DNA of 64,000 bases from Calamus simplicifolius (taxonomy: Eukaryota; Streptophyta; Magnoliopsida; Arecales; Arecaceae), in the NCBI GenBank assembly GCA_900491605.1, contig UESW01003834.1:1-64000 (forward strand). Reading direction: 5' to 3'. Shown in pieces: positions 10,560 through 21,019 of the stretch. Below the pieces are notes generated by a model, which worked only from the letters and a program-made list of their open reading frames with translations, ran no database searches and had not been told where the DNA came from. Each line of letters opens with the position of its first letter. Position 1 is the stretch's first letter. The position numbers and the translations under genes are program-made.

Positions 10560-10917
10560 GGCTAGCCAGAGGGCACCCAGCAATCCTCTTTCGACGCAGA
10601 GTCTAGAAGTGGATGCCCGTCAACTATGAGTTGGGGAGTTGGCCTCTTCCAACTGTGAGTTGACTTTGGGTCTACTAACTTTGATATGAAGTTTGAAGGT
10701 GAGTTCCTATCAACTGTGAGCTGAGGAGTTGGCCTCTTCCAACTATAAAATCTCCTGTGTTTGCCGTGATTGTCTCATTATCTTTAACTCTCTATTTGTG
10801 CATATTCTATTGGTGTGAACCTAAGTTTTTATTTTCGCTGGGGTTTATTTTCAAAAGAGTTTAAATTTTTGAAAAACCTAATTTACCCCCCCTCTTGGGT
10901 TGCTATCTGGACCAACA
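10560..10917 (+). repeat. Copia-type LTR 3' end (fragment)
   Basis: It ends ...CCTCTTGGGTTGCTATCTGGACCAACA at 10917, the same terminal block as the LTRs ending at 22407 and 37081. Upstream AACTATAAAATCTCCTGTGTTTGCC (about 10740-10765) matches ACTATAAAATCCTTGTGTTTGCC at 22240. A short repeat, GAGTTGGCCTCTTCCAACT, occurs twice (10634 and 10729), parallel to the palindromic words of other LTRs here. No primer site follows; the minisatellite begins instead. Confidence 0.62.
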
Positions 10918-11364
10918 TGAATCCCGAAGGATGACCTGAGGGTGCGTGGACCAGGCTCAGGTGCCTTTTGAACCCTGAAGGTGACTCGAGAGTCGTTGTG
11001 ATGGGACCATGCTCGGGAGCCTTTAACCCCGAAGGGTGACCTGAGGCTGCTTACCAGGTTCAGATGCCTTTTGAACCCCAAAGGATGACCCGAGAGTCGC
11101 TGTGATGGGACTATGCTCGGAAGCCTTTAACCTTGAAGGGTAACCTAAGGGTGCTTGGATCAGGCTTAGGTGCCTTTTGAACACCGAAGGGTGACCCGAG
11201 ATTTGCTGTGATGGGACCATGCTCGGGAGCCTTTAACCCCGGAGGGTGACATGAGGGTGCTTGGACCAAGCTCAGGTGTCTTTTGAATCCCAAAGGATGG
11301 CCTGAGAGTTGAGAGTTGTCATGTGCCTTTTAACCCCGAAGGGTGACCTGAAAGTTGAGAGTCG
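10918..11364. repeat. 105-base minisatellite
   Basis: About four units of roughly 105 bases start near 10920, 11025, 11130 and 11238, each with two half-units: GAAGGGTGACCTGAGGGTGC...CAGGCTCAGGTGCC and GACCCGAGAGTCGCTGTGATGGGACC...CTCGGGAGCC. The last units are shortened. The next base (11365) is where the duplicated block begins, and the block starts inside a unit-like TCAGGTGCC. Confidence 0.85.
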
Positions 11365-13528
11365 TCAGGTGCCTTTTTCTTTTGATGTGAAGTCTGGGAA
11401 CGGCTTCTCGAGTGGCCATTGTCTGCTGAGACATAATTGAAGCCACCGAGGCTGGGATAAATCCATTGAGACTTTGACGATGTCGTTAAGGCTGTGACGA
11501 AGCCATTGATGCCGGCACTGAAGTTGGTCTTCGTTGTCGATGTTGCTGTCAGTCTTTCTGCAATGCATTCAAGTATTAATGAAAAGAAGCTTTTCTCATA
11601 GTGTAGTGTACTTAGCTTTTGTAGATTTTTGGCCTTTTCATCATGTTCGATGACGCTAGGGTCAGCATGGAGTCAGGACAGAGAGCTTTCCCCAGCTTTT
11701 TTTGGTGCTGGATCGGGGTATTTGCGAAGACGAAGAAGACTATTCGAGAGTAAAGGAGAACCTGTATTGTTGGTCTCTTTTGACATTAATAGAGCCCTAA
11801 CATTCAAGTACAAGGAAGGCCATAATGACCCCTCCACCCAACGTCCTCTCTTTGTCCTCTTGCTGGCACCAAGCTTCCTTCCCTTCATATATTAAATCTT
11901 GTTCATTTAAGTTTGCATGGCATGGCATTGGGCTGGGACTTGGACCATGTCCTCGATCCTCCCCCCACACAGCTAGGCCAAGACCTTGCTTCTTAGAAGG
12001 AACCCGGCTAGGAAGATGTGCCAGGTGATGATGATGATGTGGCACTTGATGCAGATGGTTTGGAGGGAGAAAAAGCAGCCAAAGAGTGTCGATCAGCTCC
12101 TGTCGATCGAAGATAGCCTCGGGATCGCACGCCTCTTATGAATTACGACTGTCCGAGTGGAAAAGGCTATCATTGTGAAGTGCCTTTGGAGAAATTTATC
12201 TCCTTATATTGACTTGGATACATAAGTCTGGTGGTGGTCTGTCCCCCTGGGAAGCAAGTTGATTGGAGTGGAGGAGTTGGCGCCCTTGCTTGGGCCTTCT
12301 TGCATTGCCATCCGTAGATGAGGAGGACGTTTGGATGATGAGCGATGGTGCTCTTGCTAATAAGCACTTGCTTTTGAGCTTGAAGATGCTCATGCTGATG
12401 AGCTTGAAGGCGGTGAGCCTCTTGCTAGGGAGATCTCCTGCGAAATGGATGATGGCTGGCCTAAGCAGCAACTAAAGAGGGAGCGAAAGCCCTTGCTAGC
12501 TGCTGTGTGGCCGTGAGATATTACTTCTGGAGCTTTTGGACAGCTACTGTCAATGTATGGATTTGCCAGACGAGGGTGGCATGCTGTTTTGCTTGAGTGG
12601 CCTAAGGTACTGGCGATGGTGGAGTGGAGCGGTTGGCTCTGTTGCTTAGCTCGTTGAGGGTGCCCCCGCAGCATGACTGACGGAAGCTTCATGGGTTCTA
12701 GTCATCACCATCTTTTGATCCACCATTCTAATCTATGGAGGACGAGGATCCACAAGGTAGCGGCGTTGATGATCCATGCTCGGCCCACTTCCTAGCGCGC
12801 CAATCTATTAATGCTAAATCACTGTCCTCAAGTGCCTGCGATCATCTGGTTGCCTCCTCCAGTGAGCCCATGATCCTTTGGTGAGCTCCTCATGCTTGGA
12901 AGCCTGCAAAAAGTTTCGGAGACCAGAGAGTCCAATAGGGACCCTCTGACGCTCAAGCCAGTGCTCTAGGCAACAGCCATGAGCTTGAGAAAGCTTGAAA
13001 GAGAGAAGAGAAAGGCTTAGAGCTCTCTGTGAGTAAGAATGAGCATTTAAGAGTGTGGTGAGTTATCAGATACCTAGTCGGGGGTCCCTCTTACCCATTT
13101 TATTGATGCTTAAAGTTTGTGAGACTTGGGGCATGATCACTTGTCAGAGCATTTATGATGATGGCAGCAATGCAGGGCTTGCTTCTTAGTGGCACGTCAA
13201 AAGTGCAGGCTATGTCCCATCAAATATGGGTGGCTGCATAGTTGGCAGGTACTGCTTGGTTTCGATAGCTGTTGCAGGCTGCTATAGGGCATGGTCGACC
13301 GTTATGGCATTTGCCAAACGTGTCCCCCACGCCACCCTTCTTCTATCCTGTGTGGACAATGATGGACGATAAAGTTAGGCATGTGGGCCTCAAAGCGTAG
13401 CCGCTGAGGTAGAAGATGAAATTTGGAGTTGAAGCTGGCTCTGTCCCTTATGGAGTATTGATTATAGAGTAAGTGTATGGCACTTTTCATGCCCTTAGAT
13501 GAGCTCCAAAGAAGGCTGTGGGTGAACA
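11365..13528. other. Unclassified repeat-derived stretch (copy 1)
   Basis: Mid-GC sequence without a domain I recognise. It resembles non-coding LTR-retrotransposon DNA: a TATATTAAAT stretch near 11890, then CACTTGATGCAGATGG and GAGAAAGAGAGAAG-type purine runs (about 12980-13015). Open frames on both strands (for example 11629-11895) overlap each other and carry no known motif. The same stretch in copy 2 is 25880-28044, with scattered substitutions. Confidence 0.4.
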
Positions 13529-14275
13529 TTTGCATAGCACTATTCATGGATGAGCACTATTCATGGCCAAGGCAGAGGCTAAAGAGGCCGATCACTATTC
13601 ATGGCCGAGGCCAAGGCTGAAGAGGCCGAGCACTGTTCATGGTCGAGGCTAATGCTGAAGAGGCCGAGCACTGTTCATGACTGAGGCCAAGGCTGAGGAG
13701 GCCGAGCACTGTTCATGGCCGAGCAATGTTCATGGCCAAGGTCGAGGCTGAGGGGGCCGAGCACTGTTCATGGTCGAGGCCTAGGCTGAGGGGGCCGGGC
13801 ACTGTTCATGGTCAAGGTCGAGGCTGAGGGGGCCGAGCATTGTTCATGGCCGAGCACTGAGGCTGAGTGGGCCGAGCACTATTCATGGCTGAGGCCGAGG
13901 CTGAGGGGGCCTAATACTATTCATGGCCGAGGCCAAGGCTGAGGGGGCCGAGCATTGTTCATGGTCGAGAACGAGGCCAAGGGAGCCGAGGGGGCTGAGG
14001 CCAAGGGAGCTAAGGGAAAGAGGTCGATCACTGTTCATGGCTGAGGGGGTGTCTTGCTGAGGCCGAGGGGGTGTCTTCCTAAGGCCGAGAGGTTGTCTTA
14101 CTGAGGCCGAGAGGGTGTCGTCTCGAGGCCGAGGGACTGTCTTGCTGAGGCCGAGGGGGTATATTTCCGACGCCAAGGGGCTATCTTGCTGAGGCTTAGG
14201 GGTGTCTTCCTGAGGCCAAGGGGCTGTCTTGTTGAGGCCGAGGGGATGTCTTCCCAAGGCCGACTCCAGAAACGA
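13529..14275. repeat. GC-rich tandem array (copy 1)
   Basis: The same two-part array as 9720-10300. About 38-base GGCCGAGCACTGTTCATGG units run at 13529-14040, then GCTGAGGCCGAGGGGGTGTCTTCC units to 14275. It ends in the conserved edge GATTACCGTTGCCCATGG (14293-14310) and GCTTATTGGCCCCATCA (to 14328). The 251-aa minus-strand frame over 13883-14638 is an artefact of this array and the antisense of the CDC123 fragment. Confidence 0.85.
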
Positions 14276-14329
14276 CTGATCCAATCCCGTAAGATTACCG
14301 TTGCCCATGGAGCTTATTGGCCCCATCAG

Positions 14330-14745
14330 TACTCGTCTCTCCTCCCAGAGATGGAGTTCCGGTGCTTTGCTCGTCACCGCTGCCTCGTCGGCATCTCCAG
14401 CGAGGTCATCGCCTTCTATCCGGTGCTCCTCGATCGCCGCCCGGAGATCCAGCCCCTCATCGAGGCCTTCTTCATCGAGGTCGTCGACCCTAGATTCCAA
14501 TTGGTGGACTACATGTTCGATGTGTATGTGACTAGTGATGGACAGGTGAAGCTGCTGGACTTCAATCCCTAAGGGGCCTTCACGCTGCTGCTGCTCTTCA
14601 GCTGGGAGGAGTTGGAGGTCGAGGGATTTGGTGAGCAAGAAGGGCGAGAAGGATCGGAAAAAGTGGAGCTTAGGATCGTGGATAGCAGTGCGGGGTGAGG
14701 TCGGGGCTGAAGACGGCCATGCCCTACGACTACTTGGACATAGGG
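14330..14745 (+). pseudogene. CDC123: CDC123-like gene fragment (copy 1)
   Basis: Translation from 14330 reads YSSLLPEMEFRCFARHRC, LVGIS, PVLLDRRPEIQPLIEAFF, VVDPRF and FDVYVTSDGQVKLLDFNP, then, after a stop where Trp is expected, GAFTLLLLFSWEELE. This is the conserved C-terminal half of the CDC123/D123 cell-cycle and translation-initiation factor (known as an eIF2 assembly chaperone with an ATP-grasp fold). A further block (VELRIVDS) is frameshifted here but readable in copy 2. The N-terminal half is absent. No intron is visible across about 135 codons, which would fit a retrocopy or a single-exon capture. It starts exactly after the array edge CCCCATCA. Confidence 0.85.
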
Positions 14746-14879
14746 GAGGGCGAGGGGACAGAGGGCGGTGCTTGCCTGGATTTTATGGGTGGTGCCTTCC
14801 TGAAATCACGCGGAGGAAAGACTCTCCCTCCCCATGCGATCTACATTTGACCCCATGCGATCCATGGGGTTTACATCCT
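14746..14879. other. Short GC-rich link, unassigned
   Basis: The sequence between the CDC123 fragment and the gypsy tail contains a repeated CCCCATGCGATCTACA / CCCCATGCGATCCATG pair (14831-14867). No gene seen. Confidence 0.35.
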
Positions 14880-15650
14880 CCCCTCCTTATAAAAATTTGG
14901 CCTCGAAATTAATGCACCTCAATTAATAATTGAGATCCAAAGCTTTGATAATAAGATTAATCATTTTTTTTCATTTGAAATACGATAGTCATCAATCTTT
15001 TCATTTACATATACTAAGTCACAAACAAATGAGAGTATTTCCTTTTCATTTCCTCCTCAATCTCCCAGGTAGCCTTCCTCTTAAAATGGTTACTTTATTA
15101 AACCTTGACATAGGGAATGCTAGCTATCTTAAAACTTGGTCCTTACAGGTTATGGGCCTATCATGCTTCCGCTGCGCAACTTTGATCAAAATTTCAAATA
15201 GCCTAATATATCATCGACTCAATTTACTTCTAAGCCCAAATTATATCTTTAGTTGGTGAAACTTCCAATTGATCTCCAACTTGAAATTTCAAATCTCTCC
15301 TTCTAATATCAAGATACCCATTTCTGTTAAATCTGAACTGCACAAGGCCACTTCTTAATTATCTATACTTTTCACATTTGCTAAATCAACTCAGGATCCA
15401 ATAATTCTCTCTCTAACTTCATCCTAACACAAAGGAGATCTACACCTTATATTATAGAAAGCTCACTGGATCCATTAAATATTGGCTTGGTAACCATTAT
15501 AAAAAGCAACTCCACTAAGGGTAAGATGCTATCCCAAGCACCTTTTAAATCCATCACACCAGCTCGCAACATATTCTCTAAAAATTTAAATAGCTCCTTC
15601 AGCCAATCTACTAAGCCTTACGAAGATTCTTCCAAGTTTGGAAAATGAGT
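14880..15650 (-). pseudogene. Ty3/gypsy integrase C-terminal fragment (copy 1)
   Basis: Minus-strand pieces, read from 15620 down, follow the end of a plant Ty3/gypsy polyprotein: LEN-MLRAGVMDLKGAWDS and LPLVEF (late integrase core), RDLKFQVGDQLEVSPTKD (start of the GPY/F region), FEILIKVAQRKHDRPI, and the terminal ATWEIEEEMKRKYSHLF at about 15020-15080. The purine-rich TTATAAGGAGGGGAGGATG follows at 14880-14900, as commonly seen after gypsy pol. Stops and frameshifts break it into at least three frames, so no long open frame shows it. It resembles the Del/Tekay type. It abuts the truncated copia element at about 15650. Confidence 0.8.
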
Positions 15651-15659
15651 CTGATGGAT

Positions 15660-16860
15660 TTAGACTCAATTTATTGATTTGTTTCTGCACTTTCTAATCC
15701 CATTGACAATAGCATTGTATTTATTGGTAATAGAAATGGCAATGTATACTTAATTGATTTAGACAATTTGTCTACTAATAATCATTGCTTAGTAGCTAAC
15801 AATGCTAATGCTAATGAGATTGGATGGTTATGGCATCGTAGATTAGGTCATGCAAGCACACACCTAATTTCAAAATTAATTAAAATGGATTTAGTTAAAG
15901 ATCTTCCAAGCTAGATTTTGAAAATAATAAATTTGTGATGCATGTCAATTAGGAAAACAAACTAGAAACTCTTTCAAAATCAAAAAATTAGTTTCCACTT
16001 CTAGGCCATTAGACTACTTCATATGGACCTTTTTGGACCTACTAGAACCACTAGTCTAGGAGGAAAGAAATATGGTCTTGTGATAGTAGATGATTATTCT
16101 AGATACACTTGGGTATTGTTTTGGCTCATAAGGATGAGACTTTCTCAATATTTCTAAAATTTTTCAAGAAAGTCACTAATGAGAAAAACAACACCATAGT
16201 GTCTCTTAAGAAGTGATCATGGCAGAATTTGAAAATCACTTATTTAAAAATTTCTGCACAGAACATGGCATTCATCATAATTTTTCTGCACCTAGGACAC
16301 CACAACAAAATGGAGTTGTAGAAAGAAAAAATAGAATTTAGAAGACATGGCCCGTACCATGCTATGTGAAAGCAACTACCAAAGTACTTTTGGGCGGAAG
16401 CTATAAACACGGCATGTTACATTCTTAATAGAGCCTAATTAGGCCAATCCTTAAGAAAATCCTTATGAATTATGGAATAATAGAAAACCAAAGATAGTTA
16501 TTTTCATGTATTTGGCTGTAAATGTTTTATTCATAATAATAAGATAATCTTAAAAATTTGATGCAAAATCTGATGAAGGCATATTCTTAGGATATTCAAC
16601 AACTAGTAAAGCCTATAGAGTATTTAACAAGAAATCCTTAATTGTAGAAGAATCTATTCATGTAGTTTTTGATGATCTTTAGCATCAAGTTCAAAAATTG
16701 ATGATGAGGAAGATACAAATATTCTAGAAAGAGATATTGAAAAATTAAATATAGATGTATCTTCAGATCATGAACAAGAAGCTAAAGATGATGATTCACC
16801 TAGGTTGATGATATTGATACTAATCATAATGAAGTAGATCTTCCTAGAGATTGGAGATAT
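15660..16860 (+). pseudogene. GAG-pre-integrase and integrase (copy 1, broken)
   Basis: Blocks readable in changing frames include NPIDNSIVFIGNRNGNVYLI, WLWHRRLGHASTHLISKLIK (zinc-binding His pair), VIVDDYSRYTWVL (first catalytic Asp), SAPRTPQQNGVVERKN (catalytic Glu block, 16285-16335) and IFLGYSTTSKAYRVFN. At least ten one- or two-base deletions relative to copy 2 (for example near 15693, 15910, 16010, 16432 and 16675) break the frame. Such clustered small deletions look like sequencing or consensus error as much as decay. Confidence 0.85.
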
Positions 16861-16879
16861 GCCTATGGTCATCCAAAGA

Positions 16880-17860
16880 ATTGATTATTGGTGATCCATC
16901 TCAAGGAGTAAGAACTAGATCATCAATGAGGAATATCAATAATCATCTTGCATTTGTATCTCAAATTGAACCTAAAACTATTGAAGAAGCTGAAAAAGAT
17001 AAGTAATTGGATGTTAGCTATGCAAGAAGAATTAAATCAATTTACTAGAATAATGTATGGTCCTTAGTTGATAGACCTAAAGGTCATTCAGTTATAGGAT
17101 CTAAATGGGTATTTAGAAATAAATTAGATGAAAATGGCATAGTAATTAGAAATAAAGCTAGATTAGTTGCAAAAGGATATAATCAAGAAGAAGGAATTGA
17201 TTTTGATGAAACTTTTGCACCTGTAGCTAGATTAGAAGCAATTAGATTACTACTTGCATTTGCATGTCATATGAACATAAATTTATTTCAAATGGATGTT
17301 AAAAGTGCATTTTTAAATGGATTTATAAATGAGGAAGTTTTGTGAACAACCACCTGGTTTTGAAGATCATGAATTTTCAAATCATGTTTTTAAATTGCAC
17401 AAAGCACTATATGGTTTAAAACAAGCACCTAGAGCTTGGTATGATAGGTTAAGTAAATTTCTGATTGAAAATGATTTTACTAGAGGAAATGTAGACAAAA
17501 CCTTATTTTTGAAAAGAAAAGACAAAGATTTATTAGTAGTACAAATATATGTAGATGATATTGTATTCGGTGCTACTAACAATCTCTTGTGTCAAGAATT
17601 TGCTAAGTTAATGCAGGGTGAATTCGAAATGAGCATGATGGGAGAACTCAACTTCTTCCTAGGACTTCAAATCAAGCAAAGCAAAGGGGATTTTCATCAA
17701 CCAAGCCAAATACACAAAGGAACTTCTCAAGAAGTTTGGAATGGAATCAATCAAACCCCTTGGAACACCTATGAGTCCTTCATGCAAATTAGACAAAGAT
17801 GAAGATGGTAAGAAAGTAGATCAAAAATACTATAGAGGTATGATCGGATCTCTCTTTACT
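16880..17860 (+). pseudogene. Reverse transcriptase (copy 1, nearly intact blocks)
   Basis: It begins with LIIGDPSQGVRTRSSMRN, then SKWVFRNKLDENG, ARLVAKGYNQEEGIDFDETF and APVARLEAIRLLLAFACHM. The longest open piece (17329-17802, 157 aa) has LHKALYGLKQAPRAWYDRL and the catalytic YVDD box at 17548-17559. A frameshift near 17690 disturbs the FINQTKYTKELLKKFG block that is intact in copy 2. Confidence 0.88.
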
Positions 17861-18490
17861 TAACAGCTAGTAGACCAGATATAATGTTTGCTGTTTGTCT
17901 ATGTGCTAGATTTCAATCTGAACCTAAAGAATCTCACTTAATTGCTGTAAAAAGAATTTTAAGATATTAAGTGGAACTAAAAATGTAGGATTATGGTATT
18001 CTAGAGACTCAACACTAAACTTGATTGCATATTCTGACTCGACTATGCTGGATGTAAACTAGATAGAAAAAGTACAAGTGGAGCATGTCAATTCTTAGGA
18101 AGTAACTTAATCTCTTGGTTTAGCAAAAAGCAAAATTCGGTTGCATTATCTACTGCTGAAGCAGAATATGTTGCAGCTGGAAGTTGCTGTGCTCAAATCC
18201 TTTGGATTAAGAGACAACTTGAAGATTATGGCATAACACTTGATAAAACTCCTATTAGATGTGATAACACAAGTGCAATAAATTTAACTAAAATCCAATT
18301 CAACATTCAAGAACTAAACACATTGAAATTGATATCACTTTATAAGAGAACATGTAGCTAATAATGAAATTTGTCTTGATTATGTTAATACTGAAGAACA
18401 ATTAGCTGATATATTTACAAAACCTTTGAGTGAAGAGAGATTTTGTTATCTTAGAGGTGAATTAGGATTTGTGACCCTTTGGAATGATTT
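17860..18490 (+). pseudogene. RNase H domain (copy 1, frameshifted)
   Basis: SRPDIMFAVCLCARFQ links RT to RNase H. SWFSKKQNSVALSTAEAEYV (catalytic Glu) lies at about 18115-18175, CDNTSAINLT follows near 18260, and the tail NTEEQLADIFTKPLSEERF is at about 18388-18445. Small indels near 17967, 18035 and 18290 break the frame. The palindromic spacer follows. Confidence 0.85.
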
Positions 18491-18679
18491 TGAAACCCCT
18501 AAGGAATGACTTATCTAGATTTCTATTAATTTCTTGAGATTCCTTTCATAATTTTAAGGACAATTTATCTAGTCATTTGAGTAATTTGATTCTTCATATT
18601 CCAAAGATTTTTTCAAATTTATTGATTTATTTTGACAAGTTTCAGCTGTTTGAAACTCATTATTTTTCTCTGAAACTGT

Positions 18680-18880
18680 CAGTGGAGTCGACACCTCAAT
18701 TTGAGGAGTCGACACCTTTCTGTGTCGCTCTCGGTCCCTGACCTTGGAGCCGACACCGCTTAAGTGGAGCCGACTCCAGTTCGGGCGCTAACTGTGTTAG
18801 CGACTTGGAGTCGACACCCGACTTTGCGGGAGTCGACACCTGGTGGACCCAAATTGATTTATTAGGGCAGAGTCGACACC
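18680..18880. repeat. GGAGTCGACACC palindromic words in the pol-ORF3 spacer (copy 1)
   Basis: Seven or more copies of GGAGTCGACACC, GGAGCCGACACC or GGAGCCGACTCC lie between RNase H and ORF3. The form GGAGTCGACTCC would be a perfect palindrome. The same words recur inside this element's own LTR at 21020-21420. Confidence 0.85.
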
Positions 18881-18983
18881 TTCTCATTTTTATCTTCTCA
18901 AACCCTCTCCAAATCTTCTCCAAACCCTCTCCAAACTTTCCAAAGCTAAATACTCCTCAAATCAACCATTCCCTAAGATTTCT

Positions 18984-20311
18984 ATGGCACCTAAGAGGGA
19001 TCGGTCTTTGATGCTCCCGTTGCTATAAGGAAGCGTACGGCTAGGCGTCCCGTCCATGAACCTCTCCAAGCGAGGATTCTTCTTCAACTCCCTCAGACAA
19101 TCCTGGCCCCTTCTCCACAGGTAGATACCCTAGCTGGGAGGAGTTATTACCATGGGTAGGAAAGTTAGATTTTGATTTCTTTGAAGCCGAGGGTTTTGAC
19201 ATTGGTAGACAATTAAAGAACTGGTTGGGATAAAGTTTGTTCTTTGGATGTTCCTACTTATCCAGCTTTGTTAAAGAATTTTACTTTAATTTATCTAGAG
19301 GAGATGGTGGTTTGTGAGTTCAGTAAGAGGAAAGAGAATTCATCTTACTTTTCAAATTTTAGGAAATCTGTTAAGCATCCCCATTCACTGGATTTGTTGC
19401 AAACATTCACAGTGAGAGATCAGCTGCTTTATCAAGGATGTTAGGAAGAGAAATAACTGAATTTGAAGAGGTTAGGGCTAACCAGCTTGGCTGTTGCATA
19501 ACATTTGCAGTAGGATTTATTTCCCAAGACTGGCGTTTTGAGTATGTCTCAGAGCGAGACATTGTTGTCATGGACAGTATCTTGACGGTCAGCCTATAAT
19601 TTGCTGGAATGATGATATCTATATGGCTGAGGCCGGGGGCAAGAGGAGATCTTCACTGCCTTATGGGATGATCCTAACCTATGGTATTTAGAAGTCAAGG
19701 AGTAGTTATTTCTGAGAATGAAGCCATCAAGAACCTTAGGCACACTGACTACTACAGCTTGGCCACTGTGCATAGGATGGGATTTGTGAAAGTGGATGGC
19801 AATGGGAAGAAAGGTCATACTGGAAGAGAGAGCCCCTGAGCCTAATTCTGGCACCTTCTGAGGCTGGTCCATCTGTGAGGCTCACCAGAGCCCAGTCAGT
19901 GTACCTCCAGCACCTGTTCCTTCACTTTTGATCAATCATAGTTGGATTTTCAGACCTTCAGTTAGAGCAACTCAAAGATTTTTGCTGCTCCAAGGAAGAG
20001 ATGAACTGAGCTAGATAGCCAATTATGAACTTAAGAGACCCTTTATTCCTTAGATGAAAGAATTGGCAAAATTGAATCTACTCTTAGCCTCCGCTGAATC
20101 TTTAAGAATGATCTCAAGAATATTTTTGAAGAACTTAAAGATATTGGTGGAGACTTGAGACTTATTCCAAATGCAATGCAGAGCTTCAGATAAAATTATG
20201 ACTGCATGTGCATTTGTTGATAGAAGACTGAAAGAATTTGTAAGAACTCAGAGTGAAGGAATGGGAAGAATATTAGAAGATTTGCAAAGACTCATTAGAA
20301 CTAACTTTTGA
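18984..20311 (+). pseudogene. Sirevirus ORF3-like gene (copy 1, frameshifted)
   Basis: It starts at the ATG of MAPKR (18984) and ends at the TGA at 20309-20311, homologous to 33544-34922 but with more frame breaks. Readable blocks include VDVPTYPAL, NICSRIYFPR-type text, TDYYSLATVHRMGFVKVDG (about 19745-19800) and the C-terminal RRLKEFVRTQSEGMGRILED. The N-terminal domain resembles the 'putative plant transposon protein' domain family known from plant retroelements; the C-terminus looks like a coiled coil. Its function is unknown, and an env-like role is only a suggestion from its position after pol. Confidence 0.75.
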
Positions 20312-20540
20312 TTATATTGTAATGAAGTTTCTTTGATGTTATTTGATGTTTAGTCTAGTTTGATGTTGATTTATTTTATTAAAAGTTTAATGTAATGAAG
20401 TTTCTTTTTGCAAATATGATGTAATGTTTGACATTATGATGCAATGAACTTATTTTATACTTAATGAATGTCATTTGATCTTTGAAGCATCTATCAATTT
20501 TGTCATTTCACTTAACTTCTTTAACCTTTTTGTTGATTAC

Positions 20541-20848
20541 AAAAAAGGGGGAGAAGTTATAAAAGGGAAGAGTATTTAATTGCATATTTGTAGATGCATT
20601 GGAACAATTAAGCTTAATTAATTGTCATATATGCATTGAAAGGATGAATAGATGTTAATTGATATAATTTAATTGGTATCAAACATTAAAAGTTTACTGT
20701 TAAAAGGAAAGAATAGATGTTAAATTGAGTATCATAGGGGGAGCTACCTTATTCAGGGGGAGCTTACCTGTGAGGAATATTTGAAAATTTGATTTGAAAA
20801 TCTATTGCATATACTCAATGTTTTTATAATCATCAAAAAGGGGGAGAT
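20541..20848 (+). promoter_or_regulatory. Four polypurine motifs before the 3' LTR (copy 1)
   Basis: AAAAAAGGGGGAGAAG (20541), TAGGGGGAGCT (20736), CAGGGGGAGCTT (20754) and AAAAAGGGGGAGAT (20836-20848, adjoining the LTR). The last is the polypurine tract proper, which primes plus-strand DNA synthesis. The upstream copies are repeated in the same order in copy 2 and in element C. Confidence 0.8.
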
Positions 20849-21019
20849 TGTTGACCCAATTATTGATTTTGATGATTAATAAAAGACATGAGTATATTCA
20901 TTTTGTTTCTAATAGATTTAACAAGTGTTTCAGGGATTAAAAATGTTTGATCAATCAAAAGAATAAAGAAACATGTTTTGAATCAATGTTTTAAAAGAAA
21001 TTTTAAAGTTCAGAGCCTG

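Noticed and set aside
13883..14638. 251-aa minus-strand ORF, the longest of this stretch
   Set aside because: It reads antisense through the CDC123 fragment and the tandem array; its sequence follows the repeat unit and has no domain of its own.
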